64,000 nt of DNA from Acidisoma sp965199065 (GTDB taxonomy: Bacteria > Pseudomonadota > Alphaproteobacteria > Acetobacterales > Acetobacteraceae), in assembly GCF_965199065.1 (NCBI RefSeq), contig NZ_CBDAQN010000003.1:1488001-1552000 (forward strand). The letters are read 5' to 3'. Below, in pieces: positions 34,348-42,370 of the stretch. The notes under the pieces were generated by a model that saw nothing but the letters and a program-made list of their open reading frames with translations, was not told the origin of the DNA and did no database searches. The first letter of the stretch is position 1, and the number at the start of each line of letters is the position of its first letter. The position numbers were made by a program, and so were the translations under genes.

Positions 34348-34663
34348 TCCTCGCGCCGGCCTGACGGCGCGCCAACTCCACCCTTCGACACGCCTTCAAG
34401 GGGCGATCGGTGCAAAGCACCGGTCGCCCTTTTTTCGTAACGAACTAACCGGTCTGCTAAGCCAATTTCGTGTCTTTTGGGTCACAGTGTTCCGTAAATG
34501 TCATGCTGCACCTGCACTACCGTTGCGGATTTGTTAACCGGGTGCCCATTATCCGGCGCGCTACTTCCGAGCCGATCTTCGCCGTCAGGCGTGAGCAACG
34601 GATGAAGGTAGGGGCGACGTTTTGATGATGCGCCGGACTTCCGGCACGAACGAGGAGGAATTA
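34348..34663. other. intergenic region between the two porin genes
   Basis: 316 bases. The first part carries the porin 1 terminator (34401-34435). The remainder must hold the promoter and leader of porin 2; around 34490-34560 the sequence is AT-richer. A perfect 6-bp palindromic hairpin (GCCGGA-ct-TCCGGC, 34632-34645) sits five bases before the GAGGAGG ribosome-binding site of porin 2 and could affect its translation. No gene supported. Confidence 0.5.
34401..34435 (+). terminator. Rho-independent terminator after porin 1
   Basis: Thirteen-base-pair stem (GGGCGATCGGTGC with GCACCGGTCGCCC, one G-T wobble), AAA loop, followed by six T. One of the two clearest terminators in the window, matching the high expression expected of a porin. 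Confidence 0.93.
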
Positions 34664-35896
34664 ATGCGTAAGCTCCTACTGGCGACCGTCGCCACTGTTG
34701 GCGCGTCCATGGGTCTGATGGCCGCCGCCCAAGCTCAAACTGCCGCCCCCGGCTCTGTCACTGTTCGCCTGAACGGCCGTGTCAACTGGTACGCCGGCAT
34801 CGAAGGCTCCTCGCTGGACAACAACTCCAGCACCGGCGTGAAGACCTCCACCGACAACTTCCTAGGCTATCTCCGCCTCTTTCCCGGTTTCGACGGTGTG
34901 GCCGCGAACGGCCTGCACTACGGTGCCGCGGCCGAAATTCGCATCAACGGCGGCCAGAGCGCCGGCGCCGAGACGCTGTTCGTCCACCAGGCCTACGGCT
35001 ATTTCGGCCTGCCCAAGCTTGGCCAGATCAGCTTTGGCCAGGAAAACGGCCCTGTCGTCCTGTTTGAAACCGGCACCTTCGAAGGCTTCAACGACGGCGG
35101 CTGGTGGGGCGATCTTCCCGCCATTGTCCCGGGGAACGCTGAGCCCGTTTATCCGTTCGTGGATAACGGTGGTTTCAGCCAGGAGACGAACAAGATCGTC
35201 TACCTGTCGCCGACCATTGCCGGCTTCCAGTTTGCCGTCGGCTTCGAGCCGAACCATACCGCCGAAAACTACACGGACGCCGTCACGTCGACCCCGAATG
35301 CGATTTCTGGCGGCCAGCCGCGCAACCTCATCGACGTGGGCGGCCAGTTCACCCAGACCTTCGGGCCCATCGGAGTGCAGCTTGGCGCCGACTACGTCAG
35401 CGCCGGGCAGGTTCATTACACCGGAGCGTCGAGCGTCGGCTACAAAGACCTGAACATCTTCTCCGGTGGCGCCACCGCGACGATCGCGGGCGTGACCGTC
35501 GGTGGCAACGTCGTCTACGGCGCGTTCAACCAGGTTTCCGGCTACAACTTCCAGCTTGAGCCCGATGGCGGTCATGCGGCCATCGGCACCCTGTTCGGCG
35601 CCCAGTACACACTCGGACCGGTTGTCGTCGGCGGCAGCGTGTTCCGCTTCCAGACGACGGGTGATCTGGTTTCGAACGGCGTTGGCGGTTACCAGCTGAC
35701 TTCGGGCCAGCAGGTCAACAACGGCGTCGCCGTTGGTGGCACCTACACCCTCGTGCCTGGCGTGAGCCTCTTCGTCGACTACGACTACGGCTGGCGCAAG
35801 CAGGGTGGGTTGGACTTCGCGTCCGACACGGCAGGCACCGAAAACAACTACGTTCAGTCGCAGCTGTTCGGCGTCGGCACCCAGATCCAGTGGTAA
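34664..35896 (+). CDS. outer-membrane porin (paralogue 2)
   Basis: The 410 residues have a signal peptide ending AQA-QTAAP and share with paralogue 1 the same framework: RLNGRVNWYAGIEGS, GYLRLFPGFDGVAANGLHYGAAAEIR, LPKLGQISFGQENG, FNDGGWWGD, FEPN, LVPGVSLFVDY and a final aromatic (TQIQW). Differences are concentrated in loops, so pore selectivity probably differs. AGGAGG lies eight bases before the ATG at 34664; an in-frame ATG at 34622 is rejected because it precedes this site. It ends at its own terminator (35955), so the two porins are separately transcribed. Confidence 0.9.
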   Translation: MRKLLLATVATVGASMGLMAAAQAQTAAPGSVTVRLNGRVNWYAGIEGSSLDNNSSTGVKTSTDNFLGYLRLFPGFDGVAANGLHYGAAAEIRINGGQSAGAETLFVHQAYGYFGLPKLGQISFGQENGPVVLFETGTFEGFNDGGWWGDLPAIVPGNAEPVYPFVDNGGFSQETNKIVYLSPTIAGFQFAVGFEPNHTAENYTDAVTSTPNAISGGQPRNLIDVGGQFTQTFGPIGVQLGADYVSAGQVHYTGASSVGYKDLNIFSGGATATIAGVTVGGNVVYGAFNQVSGYNFQLEPDGGHAAIGTLFGAQYTLGPVVVGGSVFRFQTTGDLVSNGVGGYQLTSGQQVNNGVAVGGTYTLVPGVSLFVDYDYGWRKQGGLDFASDTAGTENNYVQSQLFGVGTQIQW

Positions 35897-35954
35897 GCTA
35901 GCCTACTCGTATCGTGCTTGAGGGCGGCGGGTCATCCCGCCGCCGGACTATCGA

Positions 35955-35981
35955 ACCCCTGGCCAAGGCCAGGGGTTTTTT
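35955..35981 (+). terminator. Rho-independent terminator after porin 2
   Basis: Perfect 10-bp stem (ACCCCTGGCC with GGCCAGGGGT), two-base AA loop and a run of six T, 59 bases after the porin stop and before the convergent cysH end. Confidence 0.93.
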
Positions 35982-36041
35982 ATGATGTGTGGGATGTCCA
36001 CGCGCGCCATGCCGCCGCATACGCAACCGGCGGATGAAACC

Positions 36042-36788
36042 TCAGGCGAACGCGGGCGCCGGAACATGGATGCCGCATTCGGTCTTCGCTTGCCCGGGCC
36101 AGCGACCGGCTCTGCGATCCTCGCCTTCGGTCACGGGTACGGTGCACGTCGTGCAACCGACCGAGAGAAATCCAAACGCCTCGAGCGGATGACGCGGCAG
36201 ATCGCGCCGCTCGAACTCAGCCGAAATCTCCGTCGCCGACCAGTAGGCCAACGGGTTGACCTTGATCCGCCCGCCATAGTCGGCTTCGAACAGGCCGACG
36301 TCGCGCCTGGTTGCCGACTGGAAGCGCTTTCGTCCTGTGATCCAGGCGTTGAAGCCTTGCAAGGCGGCCTGCAGAGGCTCCGTCTTACGCATGGTGCAGC
36401 AACGATCGGCGTGCCGACGCCAAAGGCTCCCATCGGGATCCTCGGCGGCAACGACCCGCGCCTCCGGCCTGACCAGACGAACATCGGTAAGGCCGAGCCG
36501 GGCAACCACAGTTCCCCGATATTCCAGCGTCTCGGGGAACAGCTTGCCCGTATCCAGAAAAATGACCGGAACTGCAGGATCGATCTGCGCGGCCAGGCTC
36601 AGCAGCAGGGCGGACTCGGTTCCGAAGGAGGAGACCAGCGCCACCGGCCCCGGCAACTCGCCTGCAATGGCTAAACGCAGCACCGCCAAGGCATCCCGCT
36701 TGTCCGCGATCCGGCGTTCCAAGGCGTCGCAGAGGTTCGCCTGATACTGGTCCGCAGAGTGAGAGAGTGAGGCCAAGGCGGAAATCAT
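36042..36788 (-). CDS. cysH: assimilatory adenylyl-sulfate (APS/PAPS) reductase, [4Fe-4S] type
   Basis: Reduces activated sulfate to sulfite with thioredoxin. The 248 residues show the PP-loop-like SSFGTESALLL near 53-63, and the iron-sulfur ligand pattern Cys130-Cys131 (DRCCTMRK) with Cys212-x2-Cys215, then the catalytic Cys238 in TECGIH. The paired cysteines mark the APS-reductase class, which does not need PAPS, although CysNC carries an APS kinase. The RTDVG-like loop reads RRDVG. It stands alone, convergent with porin 2, with an AT-rich dyad in its upstream region. Confidence 0.93.
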   Translation of the reverse strand: MISALASLSHSADQYQANLCDALERRIADKRDALAVLRLAIAGELPGPVALVSSFGTESALLLSLAAQIDPAVPVIFLDTGKLFPETLEYRGTVVARLGLTDVRLVRPEARVVAAEDPDGSLWRRHADRCCTMRKTEPLQAALQGFNAWITGRKRFQSATRRDVGLFEADYGGRIKVNPLAYWSATEISAEFERRDLPRHPLEAFGFLSVGCTTCTVPVTEGEDRRAGRWPGQAKTECGIHVPAPAFA

Positions 36789-36866
36789 CTCAGGTACAAC
36801 TCGGGCCGTGTTGGAACTCTAGAAGACGATTTTTCTCCGGTTTGCAAGACGCGTGGGCAAGAAAAG

Positions 36867-36878
36867 AAGAATTTTCTT
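36867..36878. promoter_or_regulatory. AT-rich inverted repeat upstream of cysH
   Basis: AAGAA-tt-TTCTT, perfect 5-bp arms, inside the most AT-rich stretch of the 202-base region between hpf and cysH and 79 bases upstream of the cysH start. Candidate operator for sulfur control; the AGAAT/ATTC-like core loosely resembles the dyad near cysK. Positional inference. Confidence 0.3.
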
Positions 36879-36990
36879 ATAAACTTGGTTCTACCAGCCG
36901 ATTGCAGGCGGAAGGAAGCTTGGGAGTTCGGGACAAGCGATCAGCCGGGCAGGGAACCGCCCGGCGATGGCAGACGAAGAGGACCCTCAC

Positions 36991-37599
36991 TCAGTCAGCG
37001 GCAGGGTCGATCCAGCCCACGTGACCGTCTTGACGCCGATAGACGACGTTGAACTGCCCCGTGACCGAGTTTCGGAACATAACCACCGGCTGATCGGCGA
37101 GGTCCATCCGCATGACCGCCTCGCTGACGGTCAACCGCAAGATCACGGCCGGATTTTCGGCGACAACGGTGGCGAAATGACTTGGCGGCGCGGGATGATC
37201 CGCAGCACTGTCGGCGGCGTCCGTGTCAGCCTCATCCTGCTGACGAAGGATATAGTGCTGAGCGGGCTCGGATGGTTCGGTGTCCTGACGGTTCGCAAGA
37301 TCGCGCGCATGTTCATTAACCCGGCGACGATAACGCCGGAGACGCTTGGCGATATGTTCGGCAGCGTCGTCGAAAGCGGCGTTAGCGTCGGCCGCCTCGC
37401 CCTCCCCGCGCAGCGTCAGTCCGCGGCCAGCGTGCATGTTGATGTCGCAAGTGAAGAAACTCCGTGCCCGGCTGAACGTTACGTGTGCCTCAAGGGCATC
37501 GCCGAAATACTTGCGGGAAATGGTATCGAGCATGGTCGACACCCGATGACGCAGCGCGTCCGAAAGATCGAGCTGCTTGCCGGAAACCGTAATGTGCAT
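36991..37599 (-). CDS. hpf: ribosome hibernation-promoting factor, long form
   Basis: Binds ribosomes in stationary phase and dimerises them to 100S particles. The 202 residues contain the N-terminal HPF/YfiA domain (about 1-95: ITVSGKQLDLSDALRHRV to AAEHIAKRLRRYRRR), an acidic linker with QDEADTDAADSAAD and the C-terminal dimerisation domain (about 145-202, with RMDLADQPVVMFRN). Lies 148 bases downstream of rpoN on the same strand, the conserved rpoN-hpf order; ptsN, which often follows, is replaced here by cysH. Confidence 0.93.
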   Translation of the reverse strand: MHITVSGKQLDLSDALRHRVSTMLDTISRKYFGDALEAHVTFSRARSFFTCDINMHAGRGLTLRGEGEAADANAAFDDAAEHIAKRLRRYRRRVNEHARDLANRQDTEPSEPAQHYILRQQDEADTDAADSAADHPAPPSHFATVVAENPAVILRLTVSEAVMRMDLADQPVVMFRNSVTGQFNVVYRRQDGHVGWIDPAAD

Positions 37600-37747
37600 C
37601 CTACCTCCAGATGTTCACCCGGGGTTAACGCCCGGGCAACTGTCATTGGGCATCGCCCCGGGTGCGGGGTGACCCTTTAGGACTTTGGGCCTGCACGGCG
37701 GCATTCAACGTCCGGCTAATTCCCGCCCGACTTTCAAGCCCGACTGT

Positions 37748-39262
37748 TCAGGCCGCGGTCTTCTCCTTCTTGCGTTGCATGGAACTTGGGATGTGCAACG
37801 TCTCGCGGTATTTGGCCACGGTTCTGCGGGCGATGTCCACGCCCTCCTTACGCAGGGCGGCTACAATCGCATCGTCTGACAGAATGTCGCTCGGCTGCTC
37901 CGCGCCGATCAGCGCCCGGATGCGATGGCGGATCGCTTCGGCGCTGAAGGTTTCGCCGGTCGTTCCGGCAATCGCCGTCGTAAAGAAAAACTTAAGTTCA
38001 AACACGCCGCGCGGGGTCGCGATCGATTTGTTGGCGGTAACCCGGCTGATCGTGCTCTCATGCATTTCGACAGCGTCCGCTACATCCCGCAGCGTGAGCG
38101 GCCGCAGATGCGCGACGCCATGACGCAGGAAGCCGTCCTGCTGGCGAACCACCTCGGTCGTCACCTTGAGGATCGTCTGCGCCCGCTGCCGCAGCGACTT
38201 CACCAGCCAGTTCGCTGTCTGCAGCTGCTCGGAAAGGAAAACGCGATCCTCCTTGCCTGCCTGCGACACGATCCGCGCATGAAAACTCTGGTTAACGAGC
38301 AGCCGCGGGAGGGTCTCGGTGTTGAGTTCGAGATGCCAGCCCCCGTCAGCGGCTCGCCGCAACAGGACATCAGGCACCAGAGGCCGCAGCGGCGTGCTGT
38401 CAAAGCTGGCGCCGGGCTTCGGATCGAGACGGCGCAGTTCGGCCACCATGTCCGTCATATCCTCGGCATCGACGCCGCAGAGCGTCATGAGCCGGCGCAG
38501 GTCACGCTTCGCCAGGAGGTCGAGGTTGTCGAGCAGCGTTGCCATCGCCGGATCGAGGCGGTTCTGCTCGGCGAGCTGGGCGGCGAGGCACTCCCGCAGG
38601 TCGCATGCGAACACCCCGGGCGGATCGAAGCGCATCATGCGCGCGCGCACCGCCTCGACCCGCTCGAGCGCCGTTCCGAGACCGGCGGCGATGTCGGCCG
38701 GGCTCGCGGTGATACGGCCGGCGCCGTCCAGCAACGCGATGAGATGGGCGCCGATCAGCCGGTCTGAGGGATCAGGAAAGCCGAGGCGCAGCTGCTGCGC
38801 CAAATGGTCGCGCAAGGTGCCGGGGCTCTCCGCAAGATCATCGATCCCGCGCCCATCGGCGTCGAACGAATGGCTGCCACCGCGCCCGATGCCGGAATAG
38901 AGCGTGCCGTTCAGCCCGGCGCCGTCGGCGACGCCCCCGGCGTCATATGCATTGGAAAAGTCGCCGTCCAGCGGAGCGCTCGCGGCACTCGGGATGGTCT
39001 CCGAAGTAGCGAAGGAGAGGCTGTCGCTACCGGCGACAGGCGCCACCGCTTGGTCGGGCGCCGAAGCCTCTGCGACCGGCAACTCCGGCCGCTCGTCACG
39101 TTCGAGCAATGGGTTCCGGTCGAGCTCGTCCTGGACAAAACCGGCGAGTTCGAGGTTGGAGTAGTGCAGCAGTTTGATCGCCTGCCGCAGCTGGGGGGTC
39201 ATCACCAAGGACTGAGACTGGCGCATCACCAGCCTTGGCCCGATTTTTGCTCCGATGGACAT
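37748..39262 (-). CDS. rpoN: RNA polymerase sigma-54 factor
   Basis: Alternative sigma factor for nitrogen and other regulons; needs enhancer-binding ATPases. The 504 residues show region I (SQSLVMTPQLRQAIKLLHYSNLELAGFV), an acidic region II, the core-binding domain, the helix-turn-helix LRDVADAVEMHESTISRVTANK and the RpoN box ARRTVAKYRETLHIPSS near the C-terminus, all intact. Preceded by lptB (52 bases) on the same strand, so lptC-lptA-lptB-rpoN-hpf may be one transcription unit, as in other proteobacteria. Confidence 0.97.
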   Translation of the reverse strand: MSIGAKIGPRLVMRQSQSLVMTPQLRQAIKLLHYSNLELAGFVQDELDRNPLLERDERPELPVAEASAPDQAVAPVAGSDSLSFATSETIPSAASAPLDGDFSNAYDAGGVADGAGLNGTLYSGIGRGGSHSFDADGRGIDDLAESPGTLRDHLAQQLRLGFPDPSDRLIGAHLIALLDGAGRITASPADIAAGLGTALERVEAVRARMMRFDPPGVFACDLRECLAAQLAEQNRLDPAMATLLDNLDLLAKRDLRRLMTLCGVDAEDMTDMVAELRRLDPKPGASFDSTPLRPLVPDVLLRRAADGGWHLELNTETLPRLLVNQSFHARIVSQAGKEDRVFLSEQLQTANWLVKSLRQRAQTILKVTTEVVRQQDGFLRHGVAHLRPLTLRDVADAVEMHESTISRVTANKSIATPRGVFELKFFFTTAIAGTTGETFSAEAIRHRIRALIGAEQPSDILSDDAIVAALRKEGVDIARRTVAKYRETLHIPSSMQRKKEKTAA

Positions 39263-39314
39263 CGGCCCAAGCTATAGCAGCATACGGCCGCCGCAGAAGT
39301 GTCTAACTGGCCAG

Positions 39315-40073
39315 CTACATGCTGAATCGGTCGCCCAGGTAAACCCGCCTGACGCCCTCGTGGCTCACCACTTCCGAGGGCCGACCCTCCATCAACACCT
39401 GGCCGTCGTGCAGGATGTAGGCCCGGTCAATGATCTCGAGCGTTTCCCGCACGTTGTGGTCGGTGATGAGCACGCCGATGCCGCGATGCTTGAGGTGGGA
39501 GACGAGATCGCGGATTTCGCCCACCGCTATGGGGTCGATGCCAGCGAGCGGCTCGTCGAGCAGGATGTAGCCGGGCCTGCTGGCCAGCGCCCGCGCGATC
39601 TCGACGCGGCGGCGCTCCCCGCCCGAAAGCGCCAGCGCCGGAGTGCGGCGCAGATGGGCGATGCCGAACTCCTGCAGCAGCCCGTCCAGCATGATCCGCT
39701 GGCGGTCGGGATCGGTCTCGCTGATCTCGATGACGGCCTTGATGTTCTGCTCGACGTTGAGCCCGCGGAAAACGCTGGCTTCCTGGGGCAGGTAGCCGAT
39801 GCCGAGCCGCGCGCGGCGATACATGGGCAGCGAGGTGATGGGGTTGCCGTCGAGCGTGATCTCGCCGCTGTCCGGGCGAACAAGGCCCATGATCATGTAG
39901 AAGGTGGTGGTCTTTCCCGCCCCGTTGGGACCGAGCAGGCCGACCGCCTCCCCGCGCTTGACCGTGATCGACACCCCACGCACCACGGGGCGTTGCTTGA
40001 AGCTCTTGCCAAGACCTCTGGCCACGAGCCCAGCGCCGGGCCGTGCTGCATAGCCACGCGCCGCTTCCGCCAT
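39315..40073 (-). CDS. lptB: LPS export system ATP-binding protein
   Basis: ATPase of the LptBFG lipopolysaccharide extractor at the inner membrane. The 252 residues show Walker A GPNGAGKTT near 49-57, the Q-loop LPQEASVFRGL, signature ALSGGERRRVEIARAL, Walker B YILLDEPLAGID and switch His in LITDHNVRETL (the LptB-typical ITDHNV). lptF and lptG are not in the window. The ATG is followed by about 17 extra residues before the family N-terminus. Confidence 0.96.
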   Translation of the reverse strand: MAEAARGYAARPGAGLVARGLGKSFKQRPVVRGVSITVKRGEAVGLLGPNGAGKTTTFYMIMGLVRPDSGEITLDGNPITSLPMYRRARLGIGYLPQEASVFRGLNVEQNIKAVIEISETDPDRQRIMLDGLLQEFGIAHLRRTPALALSGGERRRVEIARALASRPGYILLDEPLAGIDPIAVGEIRDLVSHLKHRGIGVLITDHNVRETLEIIDRAYILHDGQVLMEGRPSEVVSHEGVRRVYLGDRFSM

Positions 40074-40096
40074 CTTGGGAGGTTCCTCAGTCGTGC

Positions 40097-41179
40097 TCAG
40101 GGGGCCAACGCCGCGGGCGCCCGCGCTCCCGGCGCCTGGTGGATCTGCCCGGTTTGAGCCGTCTCGCCAGCCTGATTGGGCATGATGAGGCCCTTCACCT
40201 GATCCCGGCTGTGCGACAGCAAGCGGGAGATGCCGGTCTTCATGTTGACCAGAGCCTCTGACCCCACAAGCTCGTTCTGCCCGCGGGTGATGTGGACGTG
40301 CCCGGCGATACGGGCGATGCCCAAGGTCGGATCGTAGACGGCGCGGTCGCCCTGCACGATGTCGGTCGCGGTCATGATGACGACATGGCCGATGCCGTCG
40401 ACGAGCTTGAGGCTGCCGGAGGGGTCGGTAGGGTCGGTGGCGTCGGGTTGCGCGGCGGTCTGGCCGGTTTTGGCGACGACCGTCGTCTTGGCGGCCGCCG
40501 CGCCAGTGGTCGCCGGCCCGGACGTGGGCGACGTGTAGGCCACGAGCACATCCGCGGCGATCCTCCGGCCGGTATTCGTGACCAGAACGGCGTTGCCACG
40601 GGCGACCGCCATGTGCTGGTTCGACCAGTATTCGAGGGAATTGGTGGCGGTCACGACATAGGTCGGGGTCGTCAGCTTCAGGTCGTGGCCGGTCAGCACG
40701 AGGACACCCTGGTCCATGTCGTAAGCGCCGTGATCGCCGGTTGCCCGGTCAGTGGGCGTGAAGATGTTGACGTTGCCCTGGGCCTCGAGCAGGTAGATCT
40801 CGTTGTCGCCCTGGAGCCCCTCGGATGAGCCAGTATCCGTGGCGTTGGACGCGGCGGCGGGGGCCGCGGGCTGGCCCGGCGTCGCTGCCTTCTTTCGGTA
40901 GTGGGCGATCAACTGGTTCGCGGTCACGGTGACGGTGCCTCTAACGGCTTTCGCGTCCTGATCCGCGATCACTTCCTGGCTCTGCTGCCGCCACTCGATG
41001 CCACCTTGGGACGTGACGGTGATTGGGCCGCCCTTCGTCATGTCGATTGCCTGGGAGAACGCTGGCCGCAGAGAGGCCGTCACCGCCAGTGCCAGAACGC
41101 CCAAAGTCAGTGCCCGGGCTAAACCCCCGTAGGCGGCGTAAATCCGGGCTCGGGCGCGATCAGCGGTGGGTGCGGTCAT
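40097..41179 (-). CDS. lptA: periplasmic LPS transport protein, OstA/LptA type, long form
   Basis: Bridges LPS across the periplasm. The 360 residues start with a signal-like hydrophobic segment after a basic stretch (RALTLGVLALAVTASL) and two stretches of the OstA beta-jellyroll: about 50-200 (GGIEWRQQSQEVIADQDAKAVRG to LEYWSNQHMAVARGNAVL) and about 255-330 (GIGHVVIMTATDIVQGDRAVYDP). A Thr/Ala/Pro-rich insert of about 45 residues separates them. Typical LptA is about 180-220 residues, so this is long. Its ATG overlaps the lptC stop (ATGA). Confidence 0.87.
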   Translation of the reverse strand: MTAPTADRARARIYAAYGGLARALTLGVLALAVTASLRPAFSQAIDMTKGGPITVTSQGGIEWRQQSQEVIADQDAKAVRGTVTVTANQLIAHYRKKAATPGQPAAPAAASNATDTGSSEGLQGDNEIYLLEAQGNVNIFTPTDRATGDHGAYDMDQGVLVLTGHDLKLTTPTYVVTATNSLEYWSNQHMAVARGNAVLVTNTGRRIAADVLVAYTSPTSGPATTGAAAAKTTVVAKTGQTAAQPDATDPTDPSGSLKLVDGIGHVVIMTATDIVQGDRAVYDPTLGIARIAGHVHITRGQNELVGSEALVNMKTGISRLLSHSRDQVKGLIMPNQAGETAQTGQIHQAPGARAPAALAP

Positions 41180-41868
41180 GGACTCCCGTCTAACACGAGC
41201 TTTGCCGGACCGGTGAAATGCAGCCGGGCGCCACGGTCGATGATGGTGAAGCCATGTGCATCGAGCGTTCCAAACGGACCATCTGCATTCACTACCTCAT
41301 GGCCGGAGGCCGTGCCCGCCTTCAGGTCGATATTAGCCTTCGACGTGCGAACGGTGGTGCCGTCGTCACGATAGAGGACGACATGGTTGCTGAGATCGAG
41401 ATGCTGGGCGTGAGCGTGGTAGATGCCGTTGCGCGACTGCACCATCAGCCAGGAGCCGCTCTTCATCGTCATGTCGCCAGCGGGGCCGGTGAGCTGCACC
41501 GTGTCCGCGTCCGTCTGCACCGCCTGGTCGGCGGTCATGGTGTAGGGCAGCCCGGACTGGTCCACGCCCTCGTAATGCGCCTTCGTCATGCTGCCCTGAT
41601 CCGTGCCGCCCATGCTGCCGGTCGCGACGTGGTACGTGACACGAGCGGGGTTGTGGCGGCTGATCTCGGGCCACAGGATGACGAGGCTGAGCAGCATCAG
41701 CGCGCCCAGCGGGAGCAGACGCTTCACACAGGCGACATAGAACCTCCGCCGCGACAGTGCGGAAGCCGAGGGCATCTTGCGGCCACGCCAGGATGGACGC
41801 GCCGAGCCGAGTTGATCCTCGATCTGGCCCTGACGCAGCAGATGCAGACGGTCCGGAACAGCGCTCAT
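41176..41868 (-). CDS. lptC: LPS export protein LptC
   Basis: Membrane-anchored periplasmic link between LptBFG and LptA. The 230 residues show a cytosolic basic N-terminus, one transmembrane helix (about 53-72, LLPLGALMLLSLVILWP) and a beta-jellyroll periplasmic domain (Y-T-M-TADQAVQ, ITRHL-like HAQHLDLSNHVVLYRDDGTTVRTSKANIDL in parts). Overlaps lptA by four bases and starts the operon; the ATG follows a long 502-base intergenic region. Confidence 0.88.
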   Translation of the reverse strand: MSAVPDRLHLLRQGQIEDQLGSARPSWRGRKMPSASALSRRRFYVACVKRLLPLGALMLLSLVILWPEISRHNPARVTYHVATGSMGGTDQGSMTKAHYEGVDQSGLPYTMTADQAVQTDADTVQLTGPAGDMTMKSGSWLMVQSRNGIYHAHAQHLDLSNHVVLYRDDGTTVRTSKANIDLKAGTASGHEVVNADGPFGTLDAHGFTIIDRGARLHFTGPAKLVLDGSP

Positions 41869-42370
41869 TCAACCCCCATAGCCGGCACACCGTCCAACGC
41901 GGCAGTCCGCCTCACACCGCAAGCTCCTAGGCCGAGTCGCAAGCGGATGGCTCGCGAACGAAGATGTCGCGTCGCTACCGGAGCCTCATCACGTTTGGTG
42001 GCAGTGTGTTTCACTTCGCGAGACTTATAAACAGGGAAAAGCGGCAGTCACATGGCAAAACGTAACCCGCGCATCAGCGGGTGGCTGCCGCAATCGCCGG
42101 CGGCGGCTCGCTTCCAATACTCTACGTCGACTTACGCGTTTAGAGGCAACGGTAATTGCTGCAATGCATCAACGTGATGGCCGACACGACTTCGTGATCC
42201 TGCGGGAGGTTGTCGCGTCAGGGGCTCATCTATGGCCGGGAACCATGGTCTTGCTCGGCTCCGCTGCGGGAGCAGCATTCAAAATACGACACTAGCCTAG
42301 GTGGGAGAGCCAGAGCATGGTCAGGTCATGGAGTTCCCGATCCTCCTCCGGCCATGACGATCGAAGGTCG
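41869..42370. other. 502-base intergenic region between lptC and the MFS gene
   Basis: Longest non-coding stretch here, between divergent genes. It includes a hairpin ACCCGC-gcatca-GCGGGT (42065-42082) without a T-run, and an open frame of 43 codons at 42164-42295 that lacks a ribosome-binding site and any recognisable feature. No ribonuclease D gene, which often precedes lptC, is present, and no remnant of one was recognised. Promoters for the lpt operon and the MFS gene must lie here but I cannot place them. Confidence 0.4.

Noticed and set aside
36991..39262. A ptsN gene expected after rpoN-hpf
   Set aside because: The sequence after hpf is the cysH promoter region and cysH itself; no PTS IIA-like motif is present.
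42164..42295. A 43-codon frame in the lptC-MFS intergenic region
   Set aside because: No ribosome-binding site and no recognisable sequence feature; noted only in the intergenic entry.
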